The notes under the pieces are model-generated. The model made no database searches, was not told where the DNA came from, and saw only the letters and a program-made list of their open reading frames with translations. The position numbers and the translations under genes were made by a program. From positions 1-5,502 of the forward strand of contig JAJAYN010000084.1 in the NCBI GenBank assembly GCA_026786225.1: a DNA stretch of 5,502 nt. Reading direction: 5' to 3'. This document shows positions 1-5,502 of the stretch, in pieces. Source of the DNA: Burkholderiales bacterium (lineage in GTDB: Bacteria; Pseudomonadota; Gammaproteobacteria; Burkholderiales; Usitatibacteraceae). The first letter of the stretch is position 1. Each line of letters opens with the position of its first letter.

Positions 1-1203
1 CAGCTGGTATTCGCGGAGGTTCTGGTCCACGTTGTCCCACTGGGTGCTGTCAATCAAAGGCTGGAAAAGTCGCTTGCCGTATGGTTACATGACGACGTGT
101 CGTCCGGCGGTTTGCGCGTGTCCCTGTTCCCGCGGCCACATGTCAATATCGAGAACCTGTCGCTGGGCAAGGTTCTAGACGCTAAAGCCACCAGTGGCAA
201 GCTCTACATGGATCTGGCGACGTTGTTCGGCGACCGTTTTGTGATCGATACGCTGGAGCTGACCGACGTAAGCATTGCTGCAGAAGCACTGCCGCGCGCG
301 CTGAAGTGGGCCGATACGGAGGGGCGCGGCAAGGGCATCGAGATTGGCAAGATTGTGTTGCGTGGCGTAAAGGCCAATGTGAACGGCGTGGCGCTGGATG
401 AGTTTGACGCCGAACTGAAGCTCGACAAGGCGGGCAAGATAGTGCAGGCGTCGGCCCGGGCCAAAGACGGCAAGTGGAATGTCGACGTCGTTCCCAATAA
501 GCCGACAGCGGATGCGGTAGCGGGCACGGGGGTCAATGATCCGTGGGCCATCGAGTTTTCTGCGCGCGGCATGAATCTGCCGTGGGGCACGCCCTTGCCC
601 GTCACCAGCCTGAACGCGAAGGGCACGATGTTCGACGAGGGAATGGTTTTCCCACAATTTGATGCGAAGCTGTTTGACGGTTCGGCGTCCGGCAACTTGA
701 AAATTTCATGGAAGCAGGGCGTGTCTTTCAATGGTGAAATCGCAGTTGAAAAACTCAAGGTCGATCAGCTTACGCAGGTGTTTACGCGAGATATTTCGCT
801 ATCCGGAAAACTCGATGGCAAGTTTGCCGCTTCTGCTCAGGCAGCCACCGTTGGCGCGCTGCTCGACAAGCCAAACATCCAGGGTAACTTCGAGGTGAAG
901 GACGGGACGGTTGGCAACGTCGATCTGGTACAGGTAATGCGGTCGCCGGGAAGTGTCGGGGGCCAATCGAAGTTCAGCGATCTCACCGGGCAGTTGCGTA
1001 TCGCCGACGGCGTGATCCACTACGAAAAAATGAAACTTACTGGGGGCGTGCTGCTGGCCAATGGCAATATAAATGTCGTGCTTGCGACCAGTGCTCTTTC
1101 CGGCGGCGTGAGCTCGGAAATACGTTCCAGCGTGGCACAGGATCGCGCCTCATTCAGCGTGGGCGGTAAAGTTTCACGACCGGCACTGCGTCGCGGCGGC
1201 TAA
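1..1203 (+). CDS. AsmA family protein, C-terminal part (5' end outside window)
   Basis: This is the C-terminal 400 residues of an AsmA-family protein; such proteins are usually anchored in the inner membrane by an N-terminal helix, extend into the periplasm, and are linked to outer-membrane lipid or envelope homeostasis. The frame is open from base 1 with no stop, so the GTG at 97 is probably internal. Residues encoded before it (NQRLEKSLAVWLHDDV) lead straight into the family-typical GGLRVSLFPRPHVNIENLSLG region (visible residues 36-56, last G at 56). The middle is rich in alternating beta-strand-like segments. The end (visible residues about 326-400) carries the usual AsmA C-terminal pattern, with LRIADGVIHYEKMKLTGG, then a short strand-rich tail ending PALRRGG and TAA. 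No membrane helix is visible, as expected if the N-terminus lies outside. The family call is confident; the exact role and full length are not determinable here. Confidence 0.85.
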   Translation, partial: QLVFAEVLVHVVPLGAVNQRLEKSLAVWLHDDVSSGGLRVSLFPRPHVNIENLSLGKVLDAKATSGKLYMDLATLFGDRFVIDTLELTDVSIAAEALPRALKWADTEGRGKGIEIGKIVLRGVKANVNGVALDEFDAELKLDKAGKIVQASARAKDGKWNVDVVPNKPTADAVAGTGVNDPWAIEFSARGMNLPWGTPLPVTSLNAKGTMFDEGMVFPQFDAKLFDGSASGNLKISWKQGVSFNGEIAVEKLKVDQLTQVFTRDISLSGKLDGKFAASAQAATVGALLDKPNIQGNFEVKDGTVGNVDLVQVMRSPGSVGGQSKFSDLTGQLRIADGVIHYEKMKLTGGVLLANGNINVVLATSALSGGVSSEIRSSVAQDRASFSVGGKVSRPALRRGG

Positions 1204-1229
1204 CGTATCGGGCCACGTTGCCGGTACGT
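1203..1229 (+). terminator. Stem-loop at the AsmA stop codon, possible terminator without U-tract
   Basis: ACGTATCGG (1203-1211) can pair with CCGGTACGT (1221-1229) in a 9-bp stem with one U-G wobble and a 9-base loop. It begins at the last base of the TAA stop. The sequence after it (gtcaagaaattaatg) is not a run of U, so it is not a classic intrinsic terminator. It may instead protect the 3' end of the transcript or mark a Rho-dependent end. Confidence 0.35.
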
Positions 1230-1443
1230 GTCAAGAAATTAATGAAAGTCCAAGACCGGCGCGGCTCGCGGCCAATAATTGCGAAACCTATGTAATCCGC
1301 CTGCGTAACTCGGCGACGGCGGCCAGAGACAGTCGCTCCAGCAGTGTGGTCGATGCAGTATTGACGCTCAACGGCGGTCTGAGGCTCTGTACCGGGCTTG
1401 AACGCGTCAGTTCAAACTAGCCTGGTGTTATTAGTCATTTTCT

Positions 1444-1473
1444 TCACCGCCCGGCAGGTCGGCTGGCGGGTGA
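1444..1473 (+). other. Imperfect hairpin in the cupin leader region
   Basis: TCACCGCC (1444-1451) pairs with GGCGGGTGA (1465-1473) in an 8-bp GC-rich stem with a single bulged G and a 13-base loop. No U-tract follows on either strand, so it is not read as a terminator. It ends about 40 bases before the cupin start and could lie in the 5' UTR or be part of a protein-binding site. Confidence 0.3.
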
Positions 1474-1474
1474 G

Positions 1475-1496
1475 AGCGTCACAAGTTTAGCGTCAC
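1475..1496 (+). repeat. Tandem-spaced 8-base direct repeat AGCGTCAC upstream of cupin gene
   Basis: AGCGTCAC occurs at 1475-1482 and again at 1489-1496, with a 6-base spacer (AAGTTT) and 14-base periodicity. The second copy ends 16 bases before the cupin ATG. Paired direct repeats close to a start can be binding half-sites for a regulator, but no regulator gene is adjacent and chance occurrence is possible. Confidence 0.3.
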
Positions 1497-1503
1497 GACA
1501 CAA

Positions 1504-1508
1504 AGAGG
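1504..1508 (+). promoter_or_regulatory. Ribosome binding site of cupin gene
   Basis: AGAGG lies 4 bases before the ATG at 1513. The spacing is a little short but the purine-rich match supports this start. Confidence 0.55.
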
Positions 1509-1512
1509 CAAC

Positions 1513-2010
1513 ATGAGCGAACGTCCGGATTTCATGCGTCATTGGCGCGATTTGGAAGGCACCGACAATGCACATTACAGCGACAGCGATGAGTTACTCT
1601 CCATCAGAGCGCCTGTCGGCAAACTGCTCGGCTTGACGCGCATCGGCATTCATCACGAGCGTTTGCTGCCCGGACGCCGTACCTCGTATCCGCACGCTGA
1701 AAGCGCCGAGGAAGAATTTGCGTTTGTGCTGGAGGGCAATCCGGATGTGTGGATTGACGGCACCCTCCATCGTCTGCAACCCGGCGATTCAGTGGCCTTC
1801 CCGGCCGGCACTGGCATCTGCCACACGTTTCTGAACAATACTGATTCGGAGGTGAGGCTGATGGTCATCGGCGAGAAACCGAAAGCCGAGAACCGGATTC
1901 ACTACCCGATGAATCCTGCGCACGAAAAAACGCGTAAGGATGCGTGGACCGATGTCCCGCCAAGGGTGTTGGGTGGGCACGATGGGAAGGCGCGGGCGGG
2001 TACGGGGTAG
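1513..2010 (+). CDS. Single-domain cupin protein (Cupin_2 type)
   Basis: This 165-residue protein is a small cytoplasmic beta-barrel of the cupin superfamily; no signal peptide or membrane segment is seen. Motif 1 is at residues 54-75 (G54, H61, E63, E66-E68, G75) and motif 2 at residues 91-108 (GDSVAFPAGTGICHTFLNN, with H104 and N108). Likely metal ligands are H61, one of E66-E68, and H104. The position usually held by the second His of the HxH pair is E63 (PHAESAEEEF), a variant I recall from related bacterial cupins. A conserved-looking tail (ENRIHYPMNP, about residues 126-135) follows the barrel, and the last 15 residues are low-complexity. The length fits one-domain cupins. There is no N-terminal helix-turn-helix, so it is not a cupin-type transcription factor. 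Substrate and reaction cannot be told from the sequence. It stands alone, converging on the DUF427 gene. Confidence 0.85.
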   Translation: MSERPDFMRHWRDLEGTDNAHYSDSDELLSIRAPVGKLLGLTRIGIHHERLLPGRRTSYPHAESAEEEFAFVLEGNPDVWIDGTLHRLQPGDSVAFPAGTGICHTFLNNTDSEVRLMVIGEKPKAENRIHYPMNPAHEKTRKDAWTDVPPRVLGGHDGKARAGTG

Positions 2011-2022
2011 GACGCCGTACTC
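1998..2022 (+). other. Stem-loop spanning the cupin stop codon
   Basis: Bases 1998-2005 (GGGTACGG) pair with 2015-2022 (CCGTACTC) in an 8-bp stem with one G-U pair and a 9-base loop containing the TAG stop. No U-tract follows, so intrinsic termination is doubtful. It may still act as a 3'-end structure for the cupin transcript. Confidence 0.3.
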
Positions 2023-2170
2023 ATCGAAGTCAGGTCAAAGGAATTACTGCGAAACTTCATAAGACAGCGTTTCATAGAACGCCATTCGGCGGACCTCGCA
2101 GCCTCAAATTGCTCCGAGAGCCGCACCAGTGCTTGTGCTATGGCTTTCGCGTATGGTCGGAGCCATTTCG
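2011..2170. other. Convergent intergenic region between cupin and DUF427 genes
   Basis: This 160-base gap separates the tail ends of two converging genes. Two small stem-loops are visible: GCGTT/AACGC (2067-2071 with 2078-2082, 6-base loop) and ATGGCT/AGCCAT (2140-2145 with 2161-2166, 15-base loop). The latter starts 4 bases after the DUF427 stop on the minus strand. Neither is followed by a U-run on either strand, so no classic terminator can be assigned. The segment is free of stops in one frame on each strand, but those frames run on into the flanking genes and I do not recognise a protein in them. Confidence 0.5.
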
Positions 2171-2461
2171 CTAGGCTGAAACCTCCACACCCTTCCAAAA
2201 CGCCACCCGCCCCGCAATCTGTCTCGCTGCATCCTTGGGCTCGGGGTAATACCAGGCCGCATTTTTGTTCACGTTGCCATCAACAACCACATCGTAATAG
2301 TGCGCCGTACCTTTCCACGGGCACACGGTCTGGTGCGAACTGGTTTGCAAATTTCCCGCAAGCACTGAAGCGAGCGGGAAATAGATGTTTCCTTCCACCA
2401 CTACCGTATCAGCGGTGGCCGCTTCTGCAATAACTTTACCCTGCCAGGTTGCTGTCGCCAT
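2171..2461 (-). CDS. DUF427 domain-containing protein
   Basis: This 96-residue protein is almost entirely one DUF427 domain, the usual size for single-domain members. Visible landmarks are the N-terminal TWQGKVIAEA strand region (residues 5-14), VVEGNIYFP (21-29), TVCPWKG (45-51, with the characteristic Cys-Pro-Trp-Lys), YYDVVVDG (55-62), AAWYYPEPKDAA (68-79) and the closing GRVAFWKGVEV (84-94). There is no signal peptide or membrane segment, so it should be cytoplasmic. The biochemical function of the family is not known to me. The ATG is supported by a strong AGGAG. It begins 21 bases after the gcvP stop on the same strand, so it is probably the second gene of a gcvP transcript or translated from its read-through. 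A role in glycine or one-carbon metabolism is positional inference only. Confidence 0.9.
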   Translation of the reverse strand: MATATWQGKVIAEAATADTVVVEGNIYFPLASVLAGNLQTSSHQTVCPWKGTAHYYDVVVDGNVNKNAAWYYPEPKDAARQIAGRVAFWKGVEVSA

Positions 2462-2467
2462 CTCGAT

Positions 2468-2472
2468 CTCCT
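2468..2472 (-). promoter_or_regulatory. Ribosome binding site of DUF427 gene
   Basis: On the minus strand AGGAG lies 6 bases before the ATG at 2461-2459, inside the 21-base gap after gcvP. It is a strong Shine-Dalgarno match and fixes the start. It is better than the one before gcvP. Confidence 0.75.
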
Positions 2473-2482
2473 CGTATTCGAT

Positions 2483-5380
2483 TCACTCTGCCGCTTGCGC
2501 GGTTTCCGGCTGGTAGGTCAACAGCGGTGGGCAACTGCAGAACACGTTCTTGTCGCCGTAAACGTTGTCGACGCGGCTGACCGGTGGCCAGTATTTGGTC
2601 TGTTTCAATGCCTTGACCGGGAATGCGGCGCGCTGGCGCGTGTAGTCGTGCGCCCACTCGTCGCTCATCACCATCGCAGCGGTGTGCGGCGCGTTGCGTA
2701 ACGGATTATCTTCACGGTCTGATTTGCCTTCTTCCACAGCGCGAATTTCTTCGCGGATGGTGATCATGGCGTCGATGAAGCGGTCGAGTTCCTCCTTCGA
2801 TTCGCTCTCGGTCGGCTCCACCATCAGCGTGCCGGAAACGGGGAATGAAAGTGTCGGCGCGTGAAAACCAAAATCGACCAGGCGCTTGGCGATGTCTTCG
2901 GCGCTGACGCCGGTTTTCTCCTTGAACACGCGCGGGTCGAGGATGCATTCGTGCGCGACCAGGCCGCCTTTGCCGGCGTACAGCACCGGATACTGCGGCG
3001 CCAGTTTCGCGGCGATGTAGTTGGCGTTCAGGATCGCCACCTGTGTAGCCTGCTTCAGCCCTTCCGCGCCCATCAGCGTGATGTATGCCCAGGAGATGGC
3101 CAGGATGCTGGCGCTGCCGTAGGGCGCTGCAGACACCGGGCCGACAGGATGGTCGCGGTCGATGGTGGCGCGGGCGGGCAGGTACGGTGCCAGATGCGCG
3201 CGCACCGCGACCGGGCCCACGCCGGGTCCACCGCCACCGTGCGGGATGCAAAAGGTCTTGTGCAAATTGAGATGTGACACATCCGCGCCAAACTTGCCGG
3301 GACGTGCCGTGCCGACCAGTGCGTTCATGTTTGCGCCGTCGAGATAGACCTGGCCGCCATGCTCGTGCACGATCTTGCAGATGTCGACGATGGCGTCTTC
3401 AAACACGCCGTGCGTGGACGGATACGTCACCATCAGCGCGGCGAGATCGTTCTTGTGTGCTTCGGCGTGACGTTTCAAATCGGCAATATCGACGTTACCG
3501 TCGTTGTCGCAGGCAACCACGACCACGTCCATGCCGGCGAGGTGCGCTGAAGCCGGGTTGGTGCCGTGTGCGGAGCTGGGGATCAGCACGATATTGCGGT
3601 GTGCCTCATTGCGCGCGCGGTGGTAGGCCTGAATCGCCAGCAAGCCCGCGTATTCGCCCTGCGCACCGGAATTAGGTTGCAGCGACACCGCATCGTAGCC
3701 GGTGATTTCGCACAACATTTTTTCGAGATCGGTGATCATCTCGCGATAGCCGACCGTCTGGTCGTCCGGCGCGAAGGGATGGATATCGGCAAATTCCGGC
3801 CAGGTCACCGGGATCATTTCGGTGGTGGCGTTGAGCTTCATGGTGCAGGAGCCCAGCGGGATCATGGTGCGGTCCAGCGCAAGATCGCGATCAGCCAGCA
3901 TGCGCAGGTAGCGCAGCATCGCGGTTTCTGAATGATGGCGATTGAACACCGGATGGGTGAGGTACACCGAAGTGCGCTGCAAATCGGCGGGTAGCATCAT
4001 GTCCACGGACGCTTCGATGGCCGCGAATGCGGGGGGCGTTTTGCCTTCCGGCGCGAATACCAGCCACAGTGTTTCGATGTCTTCTGCTGTCGTGGTTTCG
4101 TCAAGCGACACGCTCACCGAGCCGGTGTCGATGCGGCGCAGATTGATCTTCTTTGCCAGTGCACGCTGCATGATGGTGTCAGTTTCAGCGCCGGTGTGGA
4201 CTTTCACGGTATCGAAAAATGCAGCGTCGGCTATGTTGTGGCCGAGCAATGCCACCCCTTTGGCGAACGTGGCTGCGAGTCTGTGTACATACAGCGCGAT
4301 GCGCTTCAAGCCGACTGGACCGTGGTACGCGGCATACATCGATGCCATCACCGCGAGCAATGCTTGCGCAGTGCAGATATTGCTGGTCGCTTTTTCGCGG
4401 CGAATATGCTGTTCGCGTGTCTGCAAGGTGAGTCGATAAGCGGGGTTGCCCATCGTGTCGATGGATACACCAACGAGACGCCCCGGAAGCTGGCGTTTGT
4501 ACGCATCCTTGCAAGCCATGAAGGCCGCATGCGGGCCACCAAAGCCCATCGGCACACCGAAGTGCTGCGAATTGCCGATGGCGATATCTGCCCCCAGTTC
4601 ACCCGGCGGCGTGAGCACCGTGAGGCTGAGCAGATCTGTGGCCATCGCGACCACGGCACCCTTGATCTGAACCGACAGAATGAGTTTGCGATAGTCGATC
4701 ACTGCGCCCGTGGATGCCGGGTATTGCAGTAGCAAGCCAAAAATATCGTGCTCAGCCGCTTTAAACGCGTCGCCGACGATGACTTCAATGCCCTGGCCTT
4801 CTGCACGCGTGCGCACGACTTCAATCGTTTGCGGGTGGCAGAGATCAGACACCAGAAATTTTGGGCTCTTGGCTTTGGCGAATCGCCGCGCCAGCGACAT
4901 CGCTTCGGCGGCGGCAGTGCCTTCATCCAGCAGGGAGGCATTGGCGATATCGAGCCCGGTCAGGTCACTGACCATCGTCTGGAAATTCAGCAGCGCTTCG
5001 AGGCGCCCCTGGGAAATCTCCGGCTGGTAGGGTGTGTAGGCGGTGTACCAGGCCGGGTTCTCCAGCACGTTGCGCAGGATCACTTTCGGCGTGTGCGAGT
5101 GGTGATAGCCCATGCCGATGTAATTCTTGAATACCTTGTTCTTGCCGGCCAGCGTTTTCATCATTGCCAATACTTCGGGCTCGCTGCGGGCGGATGGCAA
5201 CGCGAGCGGCGTGTCAGAGTGGATGCTCTTCGGAACGACGTCGGCGATGAGTGAGTCGAGCGTGGCGCGATTGAGTACGCTCAGCATGGCCCGCTGGTCT
5301 TCAGCGGAGGGGCCAATGTGGCGGGCGATAAAGGCATCGCGGGAGGCCAGGGAAGCGAGGGTGGGGCGGATGGCGGTCAT
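2483..5380 (-). CDS. gcvP: Glycine dehydrogenase (decarboxylating), P-protein of glycine cleavage system
   Basis: GcvP is the PLP-dependent enzyme (EC 1.4.4.2) that decarboxylates glycine and transfers the aminomethyl group to the lipoyl arm of H-protein in the cytoplasm. From the ATG at 5380 the protein is 965 residues, the usual length of the one-chain form. The N-terminal half (about 15-445) shows ARHIGPSAEDQ (19-29), YIGMGYHHSHTP (87-98), YTPYQPEISQGRLEAL (115-130), GFGGPHAAF (279-287) and REQHIRREKATSNICTAQ (322-339). The C-terminal half carries LGSCTMKLNA (509-518), LQPNSGAQGEYAG (567-579), PSSAHGTNPASAH (601-613) and the PLP-binding LNLHKTFCIPHGGGGPG (704-720), in which K708 is the expected Schiff-base lysine. 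It ends with NVFCSCPP (945-952). The frame is uninterrupted and no key motif is missing. A frame starting at TTG 5395 would add five residues but has no Shine-Dalgarno. DUF427 follows 21 bases downstream; gcvT and gcvH are not seen in the window. Confidence 0.97.
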   Translation of the reverse strand: MTAIRPTLASLASRDAFIARHIGPSAEDQRAMLSVLNRATLDSLIADVVPKSIHSDTPLALPSARSEPEVLAMMKTLAGKNKVFKNYIGMGYHHSHTPKVILRNVLENPAWYTAYTPYQPEISQGRLEALLNFQTMVSDLTGLDIANASLLDEGTAAAEAMSLARRFAKAKSPKFLVSDLCHPQTIEVVRTRAEGQGIEVIVGDAFKAAEHDIFGLLLQYPASTGAVIDYRKLILSVQIKGAVVAMATDLLSLTVLTPPGELGADIAIGNSQHFGVPMGFGGPHAAFMACKDAYKRQLPGRLVGVSIDTMGNPAYRLTLQTREQHIRREKATSNICTAQALLAVMASMYAAYHGPVGLKRIALYVHRLAATFAKGVALLGHNIADAAFFDTVKVHTGAETDTIMQRALAKKINLRRIDTGSVSVSLDETTTAEDIETLWLVFAPEGKTPPAFAAIEASVDMMLPADLQRTSVYLTHPVFNRHHSETAMLRYLRMLADRDLALDRTMIPLGSCTMKLNATTEMIPVTWPEFADIHPFAPDDQTVGYREMITDLEKMLCEITGYDAVSLQPNSGAQGEYAGLLAIQAYHRARNEAHRNIVLIPSSAHGTNPASAHLAGMDVVVVACDNDGNVDIADLKRHAEAHKNDLAALMVTYPSTHGVFEDAIVDICKIVHEHGGQVYLDGANMNALVGTARPGKFGADVSHLNLHKTFCIPHGGGGPGVGPVAVRAHLAPYLPARATIDRDHPVGPVSAAPYGSASILAISWAYITLMGAEGLKQATQVAILNANYIAAKLAPQYPVLYAGKGGLVAHECILDPRVFKEKTGVSAEDIAKRLVDFGFHAPTLSFPVSGTLMVEPTESESKEELDRFIDAMITIREEIRAVEEGKSDREDNPLRNAPHTAAMVMSDEWAHDYTRQRAAFPVKALKQTKYWPPVSRVDNVYGDKNVFCSCPPLLTYQPETAQAAE

Positions 5381-5502
5381 GAATGTTCTCAGCAATTATT
5401 CTATGTTTTCGTTTGTCCGGGTCGGGGCAGGCACGACTGCGGGGCAGCTGTGCCTGGACCAACTCAGTTCGAGTGATGATTTCGCAGGGAGCTATCTGCA
5501 GG
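5381..5502. other. Upstream region of gcvP, no recognised gene
   Basis: On the minus strand this stretch shows no GcvH-like C-terminus in any frame, so gcvP is not closely abutted by gcvH. TAGAAT at 5403-5398 resembles a -10 box, but nothing like TTGACA lies 16-18 bases before it, so the promoter call is weak. GGGGCAG occurs twice (5424-5430 and 5441-5447). On the plus strand an ATG at 5403 opens 33 codons to the edge without a Shine-Dalgarno and without a recognisable protein. No glycine riboswitch could be recognised, though one might lie beyond the window. Confidence 0.4.
5386..5391 (-). promoter_or_regulatory. Weak ribosome binding site supporting gcvP ATG at 5380
   Basis: On the minus strand TGAGAA ends 5 bases before the ATG at 5380; its GAG core (5390-5388) is 7 bases away. 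The match is weak but is the only purine-rich tract near either candidate start. The in-frame TTG at 5395 is preceded by catagaataa, with no Shine-Dalgarno-like sequence, so the ATG is preferred. Confidence 0.5.

Larger units (their letters stand above)
1204..1512. other. Intergenic region between AsmA and cupin genes
   Basis: This 309-base gap shows no convincing ORF on either strand and no tRNA-like structure. It holds the stem-loop after the AsmA stop, an imperfect hairpin at 1444-1473 and an 8-base direct repeat at 1475-1496. I looked for a sigma-70 promoter for the cupin gene. TTGACG at 1361 and TTGAAC at 1398 are partial -35 matches, but neither has a good -10 at 16-18 bases. TGTAAT at 1291 resembles a -10 but has no -35. 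The gap implies the cupin gene has its own promoter, which I cannot place. Confidence 0.6.

Noticed and set aside
204..758. Minus-strand open frame of 184 codons opposite the AsmA-family gene
   Set aside because: The plus strand encodes recognisable AsmA sequence throughout; the antisense product is Ser/Ala/Pro-rich with no family features.
1229..1234. Perfect TTGACA on the minus strand as a -35 box
   Set aside because: The sequence 16-18 bases downstream (ccgata/cgatac) does not resemble a -10, it would drive antisense into the AsmA gene, and the hexamer is part of the stem-loop region after the stop.
1444..1473. GC-rich hairpin as an intrinsic terminator on either strand
   Set aside because: No U-tract follows the stem on the plus strand, and on the minus strand the following bases are A-rich, not U-rich.
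1902..2198. Minus-strand open frame of 98 codons across the convergent gap as a real gene
   Set aside because: It overlaps the 3' ends of both the cupin and DUF427 genes, has no evident Shine-Dalgarno placement or family match, and its second half is simply antisense to the cupin gene. Kept only as a possible repeat or relic in the findings.
4196..4732. Long plus-strand open frame of 178 codons opposite gcvP, with others at 3942-4439, 2861-3277 and 3274-3675
   Set aside because: They lie wholly antisense to a complete, motif-rich gcvP, show no recognisable domain and are explained by the codon bias of a GC-rich gene.
5403..5502. Plus-strand ATG frame open to the right edge as a divergent gene
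   Set aside because: Only 33 codons are visible, there is no Shine-Dalgarno, and the peptide is not recognisable.

Overview
The window looks like an ordinary stretch of a moderately GC-rich proteobacterial chromosome. The style of the AsmA-family and GcvP proteins suggests a betaproteobacterium, but this rests on remembered family resemblance and no search was run. No RNA gene, insertion sequence, CRISPR array, attachment site or phage-like gene was seen.

Layout: two genes run rightward and two leftward, and the pairs converge. (1) Positions 1-1203 (+) hold the C-terminal 400 residues of an AsmA-family envelope protein. Its reading frame is open to the left edge, so the gene begins outside the window. 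(2) Positions 1204-1512 are a 309-base gap with a stem-loop just after the AsmA stop, a second imperfect stem-loop, and an 8-base direct repeat shortly before the next gene. (3) Positions 1513-2010 (+) encode a single-domain cupin protein with both cupin motifs. (4) Positions 2011-2170 are a convergent gap with small hairpins but no clear U-tract terminator. (5) Positions 2171-2461 (-) encode a small DUF427 protein. (6) Positions 2483-5380 (-) encode complete glycine dehydrogenase (decarboxylating), the P-protein of the glycine cleavage system (gcvP). (7) Positions 5381-5502 are the upstream region of gcvP, with no recognisable gene.

How the genes work together: gcvP and the DUF427 gene are 21 bases apart on one strand and are probably co-transcribed, gcvP first. 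GcvP decarboxylates glycine and passes the aminomethyl group to lipoylated H-protein. The genes for H-, T- and L-protein are not visible here. DUF427 has no assigned function that I can name, so a link to glycine catabolism is only inferred from position. The cupin and AsmA genes have no evident functional link to each other or to gcvP.

I did not find an undescribed system. The points most worth checking are two start-site corrections (AsmA open to the edge; gcvP ATG at 5380 rather than TTG at 5395), the gcvP-DUF427 pairing, the separation of gcvP from gcvH, the variant metal site of the cupin, the direct repeat before the cupin gene, and a possibly repetitive or relic segment in the convergent gap.
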